A stretch of 63,370 nt of DNA. It comes from an uncultured Bacteroidales bacterium (GTDB lineage: Bacteria > Bacteroidota > Bacteroidia > Bacteroidales > Bacteroidaceae). Shown here piece by piece: positions 17,614 to 25,403 of the stretch. The first letter of the stretch is position 1. Every line of letters starts with the position of its first letter. Where the stretch lies: positions 1 through 63,370 of the forward strand of contig CACYHN010000004.1 in the NCBI GenBank assembly GCA_902774275.1, in the 5' to 3' direction. The translations under genes were made by a program, and so were the position numbers. The notes beneath the pieces are model-generated. The model was not told where the DNA came from. It worked only from the letters and a program-made list of their open reading frames with translations, and did not search any database.

Positions 17614-18747
17614 TCAGAGGAAAAGACATCGCCGCGCCTGCATGTCCTGCACATGGAAATCATTGGTGAGGATACGGTGTATTGACCAGCGTTTTTCAGG
17701 ATTCAATTGATAAATGGATTGCACCTTGAACTCCGGTAAAATGAATCGGTCTATAATACCACAAAGATCAATATCACTTCTGGTATTCTTGAAAGTGGAG
17801 GAACGCTCGTTGTAAAGATAATCTTTGATATCGTCATCTGAATGAAGGGGCTCAATATTCGAAATCTGTACTGAAGGTCTGCCATTTCTGTCCTGATCCT
17901 GCTCCTGAATCCACTTTTCATCGGTCTTGCGGAACATGTTATATTCAAATGCTCCCGGTGAAACAAACAACAACTCGGTTTGTCTGAGTTGTTCAAAGCA
18001 AGGCCTCAGGAAAACTCCGGATGGTGACATTACCCATTCATCGGGCCACTCGGAATATCTGGGAAGATATTGTTTCATGTCACTTCGGTCTGTTATCGGA
18101 CTATAACCAAAGGGGAAAAACAGTCCATGAGTAGTCTTATTATTCAAGGAGGTTGATTTAATCCAATGGCCGGACTTGTTTCTACGAAACTCTGTTAAAC
18201 TATTGCTTCCTTGGTATGGCCTGTCGGTCTTACCCAGTTCGGGAACAAACATATCGTTGATTGAAGAGTAGGGATACATGAAAGCAGTACCGGAAACACC
18301 ATGATGCAAACCATTCCTCAACACATAACTACAGGCCGAAATCATATGGTAATTACCCTCAATTACCAATGAGAAGTAGTATTTCTGACCCATCCGTCCT
18401 TCATTGCGATGATATTTCCGGACAAAGAACCAGGTATATCTCCTCCTAAGTGAACTTACAAATTCTGAAAGCTGACTAGAATCGGAATAAAGGATTCCTC
18501 CTTGTGTGTTGAAACCGTTTTTGTGTACTGTTTTGCCTGCGATTCCAAAAGAGAGTCTGTTCTCTTTTTTGTCCGATGAAAACAATAAAAGATGCACATG
18601 ATTGGACATCTCTGTATCGGCAAAGATATCAACGCCGTACTTCCATGAGCATAAGGCCAGAATATTAAGAAAAGTTCCTACATCATCGGGGCTTCTGAAC
18701 ATCACCTCCTCGTGGGAAGTGAAACAACAATGAATCATTTGTTTCAT
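17614..18747 (-). CDS. REP-associated Y1 (HUH) transposase, RAYT-like
   Basis: 377 residues. The Y1_Tnp/IS200-like fold is shown by the HUH motif in SNHVHLLLF (His50, His52) and by the catalytic-helix region ISACSYVLRNGLHHG with Tyr141 as the expected nucleophile, followed by the YPYSS motif usual in RAYTs. Such enzymes nick and join single-stranded REP hairpins. The C-terminal 200 residues are an unusually long extension (typical RAYTs are about 150-250 residues in total) that ends in a helix-turn-helix-like stretch (WSIHRILTNDFHVQDMQARRCL). It is 47 nt downstream of the helicase gene on the same strand, and REP-like elements lie 3 bp after it and beyond the helicase. The gene looks intact. 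Confidence 0.85.
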   Translation of the reverse strand: MKQMIHCCFTSHEEVMFRSPDDVGTFLNILALCSWKYGVDIFADTEMSNHVHLLLFSSDKKENRLSFGIAGKTVHKNGFNTQGGILYSDSSQLSEFVSSLRRRYTWFFVRKYHRNEGRMGQKYYFSLVIEGNYHMISACSYVLRNGLHHGVSGTAFMYPYSSINDMFVPELGKTDRPYQGSNSLTEFRRNKSGHWIKSTSLNNKTTHGLFFPFGYSPITDRSDMKQYLPRYSEWPDEWVMSPSGVFLRPCFEQLRQTELLFVSPGAFEYNMFRKTDEKWIQEQDQDRNGRPSVQISNIEPLHSDDDIKDYLYNERSSTFKNTRSDIDLCGIIDRFILPEFKVQSIYQLNPEKRWSIHRILTNDFHVQDMQARRCLFL

Positions 18748-18794
18748 GATAAATGGTATTTAGAATAGATCAAAAGGGGGCAGCCCCAATTGCA

Positions 18795-20945
18795 TCATTT
18801 TTTGTGTTTGGCAATCAATTCCAGAATTTCCTCACCGTACTGTTTCCATTTTGCGGGGCCGAATCCGTTTACCTGCAACAGTTCCTCTTTGGTCGATGGG
18901 CATGTGTCAGCTATTTCAAGGAGGGTACGCTGGGTTAGAACCCAGTAAGCTCGGATGTTTTGAGCCATGTATTGTTCGGTTCGCCAGTCTATGAGCGGTT
19001 GAATGAGCTCGGGGTGGCGGTTGTCGGAGTAGATTTCCTCAACGGTGGGCTTGGCTTTTACTATCTTCTCCTTAACCGGTTTAGGCTCTTTTATCTTTTT
19101 GACCGATGTTTTAGGCTTGGGTGACAACAGGGAATCATTCCTTATTTTGAGATATGATTCAATGCTGAATCCGTTTTCCTGTATCTCTTTCAGACTTTGA
19201 ATATGCATGGAGAGTTCAGGTAGCAATTCGCCCGATGCCTCAGTGAGGGATTTCTTTACATCTTTATTGTCGATAGATACGGACATGATTGGTGTTACAT
19301 CCGATGCCACTTGGATCAGTATCGGAAGGAAATAACCGGCAGCTTTTTCAACTCTCTCAACAAGATGAGTTTTGTCGTTTGGTCCTATTCTGTCCAGTTC
19401 CCTACGAAATACCTCAGCAACTTTCTCAACATCCCTGATCTTGCGGCGGTTCTCCTCCATCCTTGCGGTCTGTTCCGGGTAGGTGTTCTTGAGATGGTTA
19501 TTGAATATTCCGCCTGCCCAACCGGTTAGTCTTTCAAGTTCACTGAAAGTGAAGCACTCCTTGAGTATGTTCATGAAATACTCTGCACGCGATGCCTCCA
19601 GTTGCCTTTCCATCTCGGATACAGGAAGGAACTGCTCATGGAATCCTGATACATCACTGTTATTGAACAGACAGGATTGTGAAATGGGGCTGCTAAGAAC
19701 AATGCCTTCAAGTGTACGGCAACGTGACAGAGCAACATATACCTGCCCGAATGTAAAGGCCGATGCCGCATCGATAATTACATTGTCAAATGTCAGTCCC
19801 TGGCTCTTATGAATCGTTACAGCCCACGCGGCCCGTAGCGGATACTGAGAGAATGTACCTTCAACCTTAGGTACAATCTCTTTTGTCTCTTTGTCTATCT
19901 CATATTGTATGTTCTCCCACTTTTCTATAGGAACCTTGATTTCATCGCCGTTTTCATCGGTCACTGTGATGCCTTCATCGTAGTCAATATCGGTTACAGT
20001 GGCAATCTTTCCGTTGTAGTATCGTCCCTCACGGGAGTCATTGCGCAAGAACATCACCTGCGCTCCTTCTTTGAGCTGGAGCACCTTCTCAGCAGGGAGC
20101 GTGTTCTCGGGGAAGTTACCCTCAATCTCGGCGTAAAATGTGTATGGCCTTGTTTTCAGGGCTTCCATCTTCTCCTGGTTTATGCTATCTGCCTGGCGGT
20201 TGTGAGTGGTCAAGCGAATCCATCTTTGGCCCGATACCGCAACACTGTCATCGGGATTGAAACGTGGATCCAGGCGGCTGTTCAGCATACGGTATGTGAC
20301 ATTGTCCATCACTCCGCCTCTAATGTTGTTGAGTATGTCCAGAAATGATGTATCTGATTGACGGTAAACAGTTTGCAGTTCTATGGTGATGTACTTGAGT
20401 TGCCTCATGACCTTGGAGTGAAAAAAGAAAGGTGATTGATACACTTTCTTTAACCAAGGCTCATCCTGTTCGGTAACGACGGGTGGCAACTGGTGAGCAT
20501 CGCCTATCATGAGCAACTGGACTCCTCCAAAAGGCAGGTTGTTGTGTCTGTATCGGCGCATTACCGCATCAACGGCATCCAACAGGTCTGCACGCACCAT
20601 GGATATCTCATCTATTATAAGCAGGTCCAGTGTCTTGATTATCTTTACTTTCTCTTTACGCAACTGGCGCCTTGCATCCGGCATCTGGTACTCGTTAACC
20701 AACTCTTTGACATCAGGCAGATAAGGACACAGTGGCAGTTGGAAGAAAGAATGGATTGTAACACCGCCTGCGTTGATTGCAGCCACACCTGTGGGCGCCA
20801 GCACGACACAACGTTTGGGCGTATTCTCTACAATGTATTTAAGGAAAGTGGTTTTACCGGTCCCGGCCCTACCGGTCAGAAAGACGGATATTCCCGTCTC
20901 AGAAATGTAATTTTCGGCCAGTTCAAACAAGTGATCTTTGTTCAT
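18795..20945 (-). CDS. Pif1/RecD-like superfamily 1 helicase with HRDC domain
   Basis: 716 residues. Walker A GRAGTGKTT is at 25-33, Walker B reads LLIIDEISMV, motif III is IGDAHQLPPV and motif VI lies in AWAVTIHKSQGLTFDNVIID and VALSRCRTLEGI. These are Pif1/RecD2 (5'-3') helicase features. The last 65 residues (LTQRTLLEIADTCPSTKEELLQVNGFGPAKWKQYG) form an HRDC-like nucleic-acid-binding domain. Similar helicases are common chromosomal genes in Bacteroidales, so it need not belong to the adjacent transposase, though both lie between the inverted REP-like elements and are probably co-transcribed. Confidence 0.9.
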   Translation of the reverse strand: MNKDHLFELAENYISETGISVFLTGRAGTGKTTFLKYIVENTPKRCVVLAPTGVAAINAGGVTIHSFFQLPLCPYLPDVKELVNEYQMPDARRQLRKEKVKIIKTLDLLIIDEISMVRADLLDAVDAVMRRYRHNNLPFGGVQLLMIGDAHQLPPVVTEQDEPWLKKVYQSPFFFHSKVMRQLKYITIELQTVYRQSDTSFLDILNNIRGGVMDNVTYRMLNSRLDPRFNPDDSVAVSGQRWIRLTTHNRQADSINQEKMEALKTRPYTFYAEIEGNFPENTLPAEKVLQLKEGAQVMFLRNDSREGRYYNGKIATVTDIDYDEGITVTDENGDEIKVPIEKWENIQYEIDKETKEIVPKVEGTFSQYPLRAAWAVTIHKSQGLTFDNVIIDAASAFTFGQVYVALSRCRTLEGIVLSSPISQSCLFNNSDVSGFHEQFLPVSEMERQLEASRAEYFMNILKECFTFSELERLTGWAGGIFNNHLKNTYPEQTARMEENRRKIRDVEKVAEVFRRELDRIGPNDKTHLVERVEKAAGYFLPILIQVASDVTPIMSVSIDNKDVKKSLTEASGELLPELSMHIQSLKEIQENGFSIESYLKIRNDSLLSPKPKTSVKKIKEPKPVKEKIVKAKPTVEEIYSDNRHPELIQPLIDWRTEQYMAQNIRAYWVLTQRTLLEIADTCPSTKEELLQVNGFGPAKWKQYGEEILELIAKHKK

Positions 20946-20983
20946 TGGTTTAGTTTTTTAGTGTATTTCATAATTCATATCTG

Positions 20984-20991
20984 CAAATATA
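20984..20991 (-). promoter_or_regulatory. -7 promoter box of the helicase-transposase pair
   Basis: Minus strand TATATTTG followed by CAG matches TAnnTTTG, 39 nt before the helicase start codon. No separate promoter is seen before the transposase gene. Confidence 0.6.
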
Positions 20992-21063
20992 TGCATTTAG
21001 ACCGAAAAAACGTGCAGGAACAGTCTTTCCTTTCAACGCAGGTGCATTCCATTTCTTTGATTT

Positions 21064-21197
21064 GGCCGTACTTGCAAGTACGGGGCTTGTGCGGGCGGTT
21101 TTTTGCAAGTATGGCCGCAAAAATGGCCCAAACCTGCGTATTTGTTGCCGTACTTGCGGAAAATGTGGCTCACAGCGCTACTGCGTGCAAGTATGGC
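21064..21197 (+). repeat. REP/BIME-like 134-bp palindromic element, copy 2
   Basis: Inverted copy of 17477-17610 (about 89% identical by eye). It opens with an 18-bp perfect palindrome (21066-21083, CCGTACTTGCAAGTACGG) and forms two hairpins: 21064-21077 with 21103-21116 (14 bp, one G-T) and 21147-21157 with 21187-21197 (11 bp). It lies upstream of the helicase promoter, so copies 1 and 2 enclose both genes in opposite orientation, about 3.45 kb apart. It fills much of the 357-nt gap before the CoA-transferase gene. Confidence 0.75.
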
Positions 21198-21257
21198 ACA
21201 AAAGAGACGATCCGCAACGAGATGGCTACGAATCGTTTCTGATATTTCCCAAAAGAG

Positions 21258-21294
21258 GAGGGGCACAAAAAGAACCGTCCCTTTTGTGCCCCTC
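21258..21294 (-). terminator. Hairpin terminator of the CoA-transferase gene
   Basis: Perfect 13-bp stem (21258-21270 with 21282-21294, GAGGGGCACAAAA and complement) around an 11-nt loop AGAACCGTCCC, 8 nt after the end of the minus-strand CoA-transferase gene. A near-copy is at 63176-63215. Confidence 0.7.
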
Positions 21295-21302
21295 CACTTC
21301 TT

Positions 21303-22784
21303 TTAGAATTCTGCGAGGTGCATGTCGCCCTTCTCGGCAAGAGCCTTGTGCAGGGCAAAGGCTTTGTCGAGAGCGTGGCTGGTCTGGCCTTTCTGAGCTA
21401 TCTTGAGGTAATCCCACATGAGCTGCTTGTAGTCAGGATGCACGCAGTTCTCGATGATACACTTGGCGCGCTCGGCGGGTGACTTGCCACGCAAATCGGC
21501 AATACCCTGCTCTGTGATGAGAACCTTTACGCTGTGCTCGTTGTGGTCCACGTGTGTACACATGGGAACGATGGCGCTGATCTTGCCTCCCTTGGCTACT
21601 GACGGGCAGCTGAAGATTGAGATGAAAGCATTGCGGGTGAAATCGGCAGAACCGCCCACACCGTTCATCATCTTGACACCGCTCACATGGGTTGAGTTCA
21701 CATTGCCGTAGATATCGGCCTCAAGGGCAGTGTTCATGGCTATCAGGCCAAGACGACGTGCCACCTCAGGGCTGTTTGATATCTCTGTAGGACGGAGCAC
21801 CAGTTTATCCTTGAAGAAATCCATGTCATCATAGATGCCCTGCAGGGTCTCGTTGCTTACGCTCAGTGATGAGCTTGATCCGAACTTGCAGTGACCCTCA
21901 CGCATCAGGTTGATGACTGAATCCTGGATGACCTCAGTGTACATCTGGAAAGCAGGAACTGACGGATCCTCACCTAAGGCACCCAGAACTGCGTTTGCCA
22001 CATTGCCTACACCGCTCTGAAGGGGCAGGAAGGTTGAAGGGATAATGCCGCGCTTGAGGTCAGAGATAAGGAACTGCGCCACATTGTGACCTATCTGGAG
22101 AGTGGTCTCATCAGGAGCGGTAAAGCCGCGTGCCTCATCAGGGATATTCACTTCAACTACACCCAGAATCTTGGAGGGATCAACCTGAATGTAATCCTTA
22201 CCTATATGGTCACTGGGAGAATAAACAGGTATCTCGCGACGATAAGGGGGATCAGCCGGTTCATATATGTCATGCAGGCCTTTGGCGCAGCGGGCATGAG
22301 CGGCATTCAGTTCAATTATTATCTTGTCAGCAAGACGGGCTACGGTGGGAGCGATACCCACACCTGCGGTTACCCAAATCTTACCGTCATCAGTAACATC
22401 AAAGGCCTCCATTATGCCGATGTTCAGTTTGCCGTAGAAACCATAACGCATCTCCTGTGCCATGTGGCTCAGATTGATGTCATTGTAAGCAATCTCACCG
22501 TTGTTGACAGCGGTACGGAAATCCTTGTTTGTGGTGTAAGGCGCACGGTAGCGCAGGGCGTGCTCGCGAGCCAGGATACCATCACAGGAGTCACCGGTAG
22601 ATGCACCGGTAAACAGGCTTATCTGAAACTCCTGCCCCTTCTCATGGAGTTCATGGGCCATTAAACCAATCTCATGTGTTACTGCCTTAGGAGTTCCTGC
22701 GGGTGTGAAACCGCTCAGACCTACATTGTCACCATTCTTGACGAAACGTGCTGCCTCAGCAGCGGTGATTCTTTTGAAAGCCAT
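21303..22784 (-). CDS. Acetyl-CoA hydrolase/succinate CoA-transferase family protein
   Basis: 493 residues of the Cat1/ScpC-type CoA-transferase family. The N-terminal half begins KRITAAEAARFVKNGDNVGLSGFTPAGTPKAV. The catalytic glutamate is expected in FQMYTEVIQDSVINLM, and the CoA-binding loop NGVGGSADFTRNAF and ITEQGIADLRGKSPAERA follow. In propionate- and succinate-producing Bacteroidetes such enzymes move CoA between succinate, propionate and acetate; which pair is used here cannot be read from sequence. Monocistronic, with its own promoter and a strong terminator. Confidence 0.9.
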   Translation of the reverse strand: MAFKRITAAEAARFVKNGDNVGLSGFTPAGTPKAVTHEIGLMAHELHEKGQEFQISLFTGASTGDSCDGILAREHALRYRAPYTTNKDFRTAVNNGEIAYNDINLSHMAQEMRYGFYGKLNIGIMEAFDVTDDGKIWVTAGVGIAPTVARLADKIIIELNAAHARCAKGLHDIYEPADPPYRREIPVYSPSDHIGKDYIQVDPSKILGVVEVNIPDEARGFTAPDETTLQIGHNVAQFLISDLKRGIIPSTFLPLQSGVGNVANAVLGALGEDPSVPAFQMYTEVIQDSVINLMREGHCKFGSSSSLSVSNETLQGIYDDMDFFKDKLVLRPTEISNSPEVARRLGLIAMNTALEADIYGNVNSTHVSGVKMMNGVGGSADFTRNAFISIFSCPSVAKGGKISAIVPMCTHVDHNEHSVKVLITEQGIADLRGKSPAERAKCIIENCVHPDYKQLMWDYLKIAQKGQTSHALDKAFALHKALAEKGDMHLAEF

Positions 22785-22832
22785 TTTTATATGTTTTTTA
22801 CTTGTTTGATGTCAAAAAAACTGAAAACGGTG

Positions 22833-22840
22833 CAAAATTA
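22833..22840 (-). promoter_or_regulatory. -7 promoter box of the CoA-transferase gene
   Basis: Minus strand TAATTTTG followed by CACC matches TAnnTTTG, 49 nt before the start codon. Confidence 0.6.
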
Positions 22841-22907
22841 AGCATATACTTATTTAAAAGCAAGAGCACGCTTGCCCAAATCCCTATTACTTATTACAGA
22901 AAATGAG

Positions 22908-22915
22908 TAACTTCG
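22908..22915 (+). promoter_or_regulatory. -7-like promoter box of miaB
   Basis: TAACTTCG followed by CGG, one base off TAnnTTTG, 22 nt before the miaB start codon. Confidence 0.4.
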
Positions 22916-22936
22916 CGGCCGGAAAGAAAAAGGAAT

Positions 22937-24265
22937 ATGGAAGAACAGGCTAAGAAACTTTTCATTGAGACCTACGGCTGCCAGATGAATGTGGCCGACA
23001 GCGAGGTTATTGCATCAATCATGCGCATGGCTGGCTACGAGCCTACGGAGAGCATTGATGAGGCCGATGCCATATTCCTGAACACCTGTTCCATACGTGA
23101 AAACGCCGAACAGAAGATATGGAACCGTCTGGAGGCTCTGAATGCCATGAAAAAGAAGAAAAAGAGCCTTTTCATCGGTGTTATGGGCTGTATGGCGGAG
23201 CGTACCAAAGAGGATCTCACGGAAAACCATCACGTGGATGTGGTGTGCGGACCGGACGCCTACCTTTCACTGCCTGACCTGATGGCTCAGGTTGAGGCCG
23301 GACACAAGGCGATGGATGTGGAACTCTCCACTACAGAGACCTACCGCGACATTATTCCGGAGCGTATCTGCGGAAACCACATAAGCGGATTTGTATCTAT
23401 CATGCGCGGCTGCAACAATTTCTGTCACTACTGCATTGTGCCATATACCCGCGGACGTGAGCGCAGCCGTGATCCGCAAAGCATACTGAACGAGGTACTG
23501 GACCTTAAGAAAAAAGGTTACAAAGAGGTTACCCTGCTGGGTCAGAACGTAAACTCATACAGGTTTGAAAACGGTGAGTCAACGGTGGAATTCCCCCAGT
23601 TGCTGCGCATGGTTGCGGAGGCTGTTCCCGGGATGAGGGTGAGGTTCACCACATCACACCCCAAGGATATGAGTGACGAGACCCTGCACGTGATTGCAGA
23701 GGTTCCCAATATATGCCGCCACATACATCTGCCCGTGCAGAGCGGCAGTTCACGGATACTGAAACTGATGAACCGCAAATATACACGTGAATGGTATCTT
23801 GAAAGGGTTGATGCAATCAAACGGATTATCCCGGACTGCGGCCTTACTACCGATATGTTTACAGGCTATCACTCTGAAACAGAGCAGGATCACGAGGAGA
23901 GCCTGTCACTCATGCGCGAGTGCCGTTTTGACGCCTCATTCATGTTCCGCTACTCAGAGCGTCCCGGTACCTACGCCAGCAAACATCTGCCCGATGATGT
24001 TCCGGAAGAGATTAAGATCCGCCGCCTGAACGAGATGATTGAGCTACAGAACCAGCTCTCATTGGAACGTAACCGCGAGTGCATCGGAAAAGAGTATGAG
24101 GTGCTTGCTGAAGGTTACTCCAAACGCTCCCGCGAGCAGCTGTACGGCCGTACTGAGCAGAACCGCACCGTGGTGTTTGACAAGGGCAGCCACAGACCGG
24201 GAGATTTCCTTACAGTCCGCATTACTGACGCCACCTCAGCCACACTATTTGGAATTGAGAATTGA
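22937..24265 (+). CDS. miaB: tRNA-2-methylthio-N6-dimethylallyladenosine synthase
   Basis: 442-residue radical-SAM methylthiotransferase modifying A37 of tRNAs reading UNN codons. The N-terminal UPF0004 domain has the auxiliary-cluster cysteines in TYGCQMN, NTCSIRENA and GCMAER. The radical-SAM CxxxCxxC is CNNFCHYC near residue 162, followed by PYTRGRERSR. A C-terminal TRAM domain (EYEVLAEGYSKRSREQLYGRTEQNRTVVF) binds tRNA. The last codons (GIEN) and the stop are made of the first units of an AATTGAGAATT repeat. Confidence 0.96.
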   Translation: MEEQAKKLFIETYGCQMNVADSEVIASIMRMAGYEPTESIDEADAIFLNTCSIRENAEQKIWNRLEALNAMKKKKKSLFIGVMGCMAERTKEDLTENHHVDVVCGPDAYLSLPDLMAQVEAGHKAMDVELSTTETYRDIIPERICGNHISGFVSIMRGCNNFCHYCIVPYTRGRERSRDPQSILNEVLDLKKKGYKEVTLLGQNVNSYRFENGESTVEFPQLLRMVAEAVPGMRVRFTTSHPKDMSDETLHVIAEVPNICRHIHLPVQSGSSRILKLMNRKYTREWYLERVDAIKRIIPDCGLTTDMFTGYHSETEQDHEESLSLMRECRFDASFMFRYSERPGTYASKHLPDDVPEEIKIRRLNEMIELQNQLSLERNRECIGKEYEVLAEGYSKRSREQLYGRTEQNRTVVFDKGSHRPGDFLTVRITDATSATLFGIEN

Positions 24266-24284
24266 AAATTGAGAATTGAGAATT
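24253..24284 (+). repeat. Short AATTGAGAATT-type tandem repeat
   Basis: Thirty-two bases built from overlapping AATTGAGAATT/AATTGAAAATT units starting inside the last codons of miaB. A complementary-orientation copy (TTCTCAACTC, AATTCTCAATTTT) lies at 24351-24383, so the two blocks can pair around the hairpins between them. Confidence 0.6.
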
Positions 24285-24285
24285 A

Positions 24286-24309
24286 GAGCGTGTTTGACAC
24301 GCTCTTTTT
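24286..24309 (+). terminator. Intrinsic terminator of miaB
   Basis: GAGCGTGT, loop TTG, ACACGCTC: 8-bp GC-rich stem (24286-24293 with 24297-24304) followed by five T residues, 21 nt after the miaB stop. A second small 7-bp hairpin (24323-24339, TACGCAG with CTGCGTA) follows. Confidence 0.8.
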
Positions 24310-24433
24310 AATCCCAATAACTTACGCAGGTTCTGCGTATTAATTATCATTTCTCAACTCTAAATTCTCAATTTTAAACTCTCTATTATCATTTTTTACC
24401 TCAAAATACTTGACAAGGGGTACCCGCGAGTAT

Positions 24434-24441
24434 TATCTTTG
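24434..24441 (+). promoter_or_regulatory. -7 promoter box of the methyltransferase-ftsX operon
   Basis: TATCTTTG followed by CGG matches TAnnTTTG, 53 nt before the ATG at 24495. Confidence 0.6.
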
Positions 24442-24494
24442 CGGTCGCTTTGCGCCTACGCGTGCGTATATATGGTGACAAAGCACTTTCCGGA

Positions 24495-25391
24495 ATGGTT
24501 TATCAGGATTTCAAGCCTTGTCCGTTATGCGGAGCGTCGGGACAGATCTTTTACGCAAGCTGCACCGATTACATGGTAAGCAAAGAGTCTTTCTATCTTT
24601 TGCGTTGCCCAGACTGTGGTGTGGTCTATACCCTTGACCCTCCAGAGGAAGGGGAGATGAAACGGTATGACAAGCTAAACCTGAAACTGAAACTTGGAGA
24701 TTCACCGAACGGTATTACCAGCAGGCTTTACTACCATGTAAGGAACTTCATGCTCAAACGGAAAGTCAGGATTGTTGAGATGCAGGCATACCGTACAAGC
24801 GGTTCGCTTCTGAACTATGGAGCCAAAACAGGATTCTTTTCACACCGGATGGAAAAGCACGGATGGAAAGTGACATCGGTAGAAAAGTATCATGAAGAGA
24901 GGCAGTTCTCCATGGAGATGTTCCGTCACCGCATGATTGACGTTCCGGAAATAGAAGCCCTGCACCCCGGCACTTTTGATGTGATTACGATGTGGCATGT
25001 ATTTGAACATAGTTATCATCCTCATGAACTGTTGGACAAGTTCTATGAACTGCTCCGGCCGGGAGGTGTACTCATAATGGCATGCCCCAACATATACTCT
25101 ACCGATGCAATACATTACGGTTCATATTGGGCGGCATACGATGTACCCAGACACCGTTGGCATTTTTATCCGGGTTCCCTGACTATGTTGGCACAAAAAC
25201 ACGGATTCACCCTTATGCATCATGAGAGGATGCCTTTTGACAGTTTTTACATTTCTGTTCTGTCAGAAAGGAATATGAGACACAAAATGGCCTTCCTGCG
25301 CGGAATGCTGATGGGTTTGTACTCATGGATTGTATCTCTATGGAACCGCGGAAAAAGCAGTTCAATTGTTTATGTTTTCAGAAAAAGATAA
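24495..25391 (+). CDS. Class I SAM-dependent methyltransferase with N-terminal zinc ribbon
   Basis: 298 residues from the ATG at 24495; an upstream TTG is in frame but is less likely because the protein proper begins MVYQDFKPCPLCG. The N-terminal CPLC...CPDC quartet (about residues 9-45) is a zinc ribbon. A Rossmann methyltransferase domain follows: LLNYGAKTGFF as motif I, then FDVITMWHVFEHSYHPHELLDKFYELLRPGGVLIMACPN. The layout fits the Methyltransf_23 type acting on sugars or quinone-like small molecules. The substrate is unknown. First gene of the run that continues with ftsX. Confidence 0.85.
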   Translation: MVYQDFKPCPLCGASGQIFYASCTDYMVSKESFYLLRCPDCGVVYTLDPPEEGEMKRYDKLNLKLKLGDSPNGITSRLYYHVRNFMLKRKVRIVEMQAYRTSGSLLNYGAKTGFFSHRMEKHGWKVTSVEKYHEERQFSMEMFRHRMIDVPEIEALHPGTFDVITMWHVFEHSYHPHELLDKFYELLRPGGVLIMACPNIYSTDAIHYGSYWAAYDVPRHRWHFYPGSLTMLAQKHGFTLMHHERMPFDSFYISVLSERNMRHKMAFLRGMLMGLYSWIVSLWNRGKSSSIVYVFRKR

Positions 25392-25403
25392 CACAAGGAC
25401 GAT

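Noticed and set aside
18775-18786. GGGGGCAGCCCC between helicase and transposase as a terminator.
   Set aside because: The loop would be too short and no T-tract follows on the minus strand, so it would not separate the two genes.
18795-20945. Reading the helicase-transposase pair as a proven bacterial Helitron.
   Set aside because: The helicase is of a type common in Bacteroidales chromosomes, and nothing in this window shows co-mobility. Kept only as a hypothesis.
20493-21242. 249-codon open frame on the plus strand over the helicase start and repeat copy 2.
   Set aside because: Antisense to the helicase and reads through the palindromic element; composition is not protein-like. A shadow frame.
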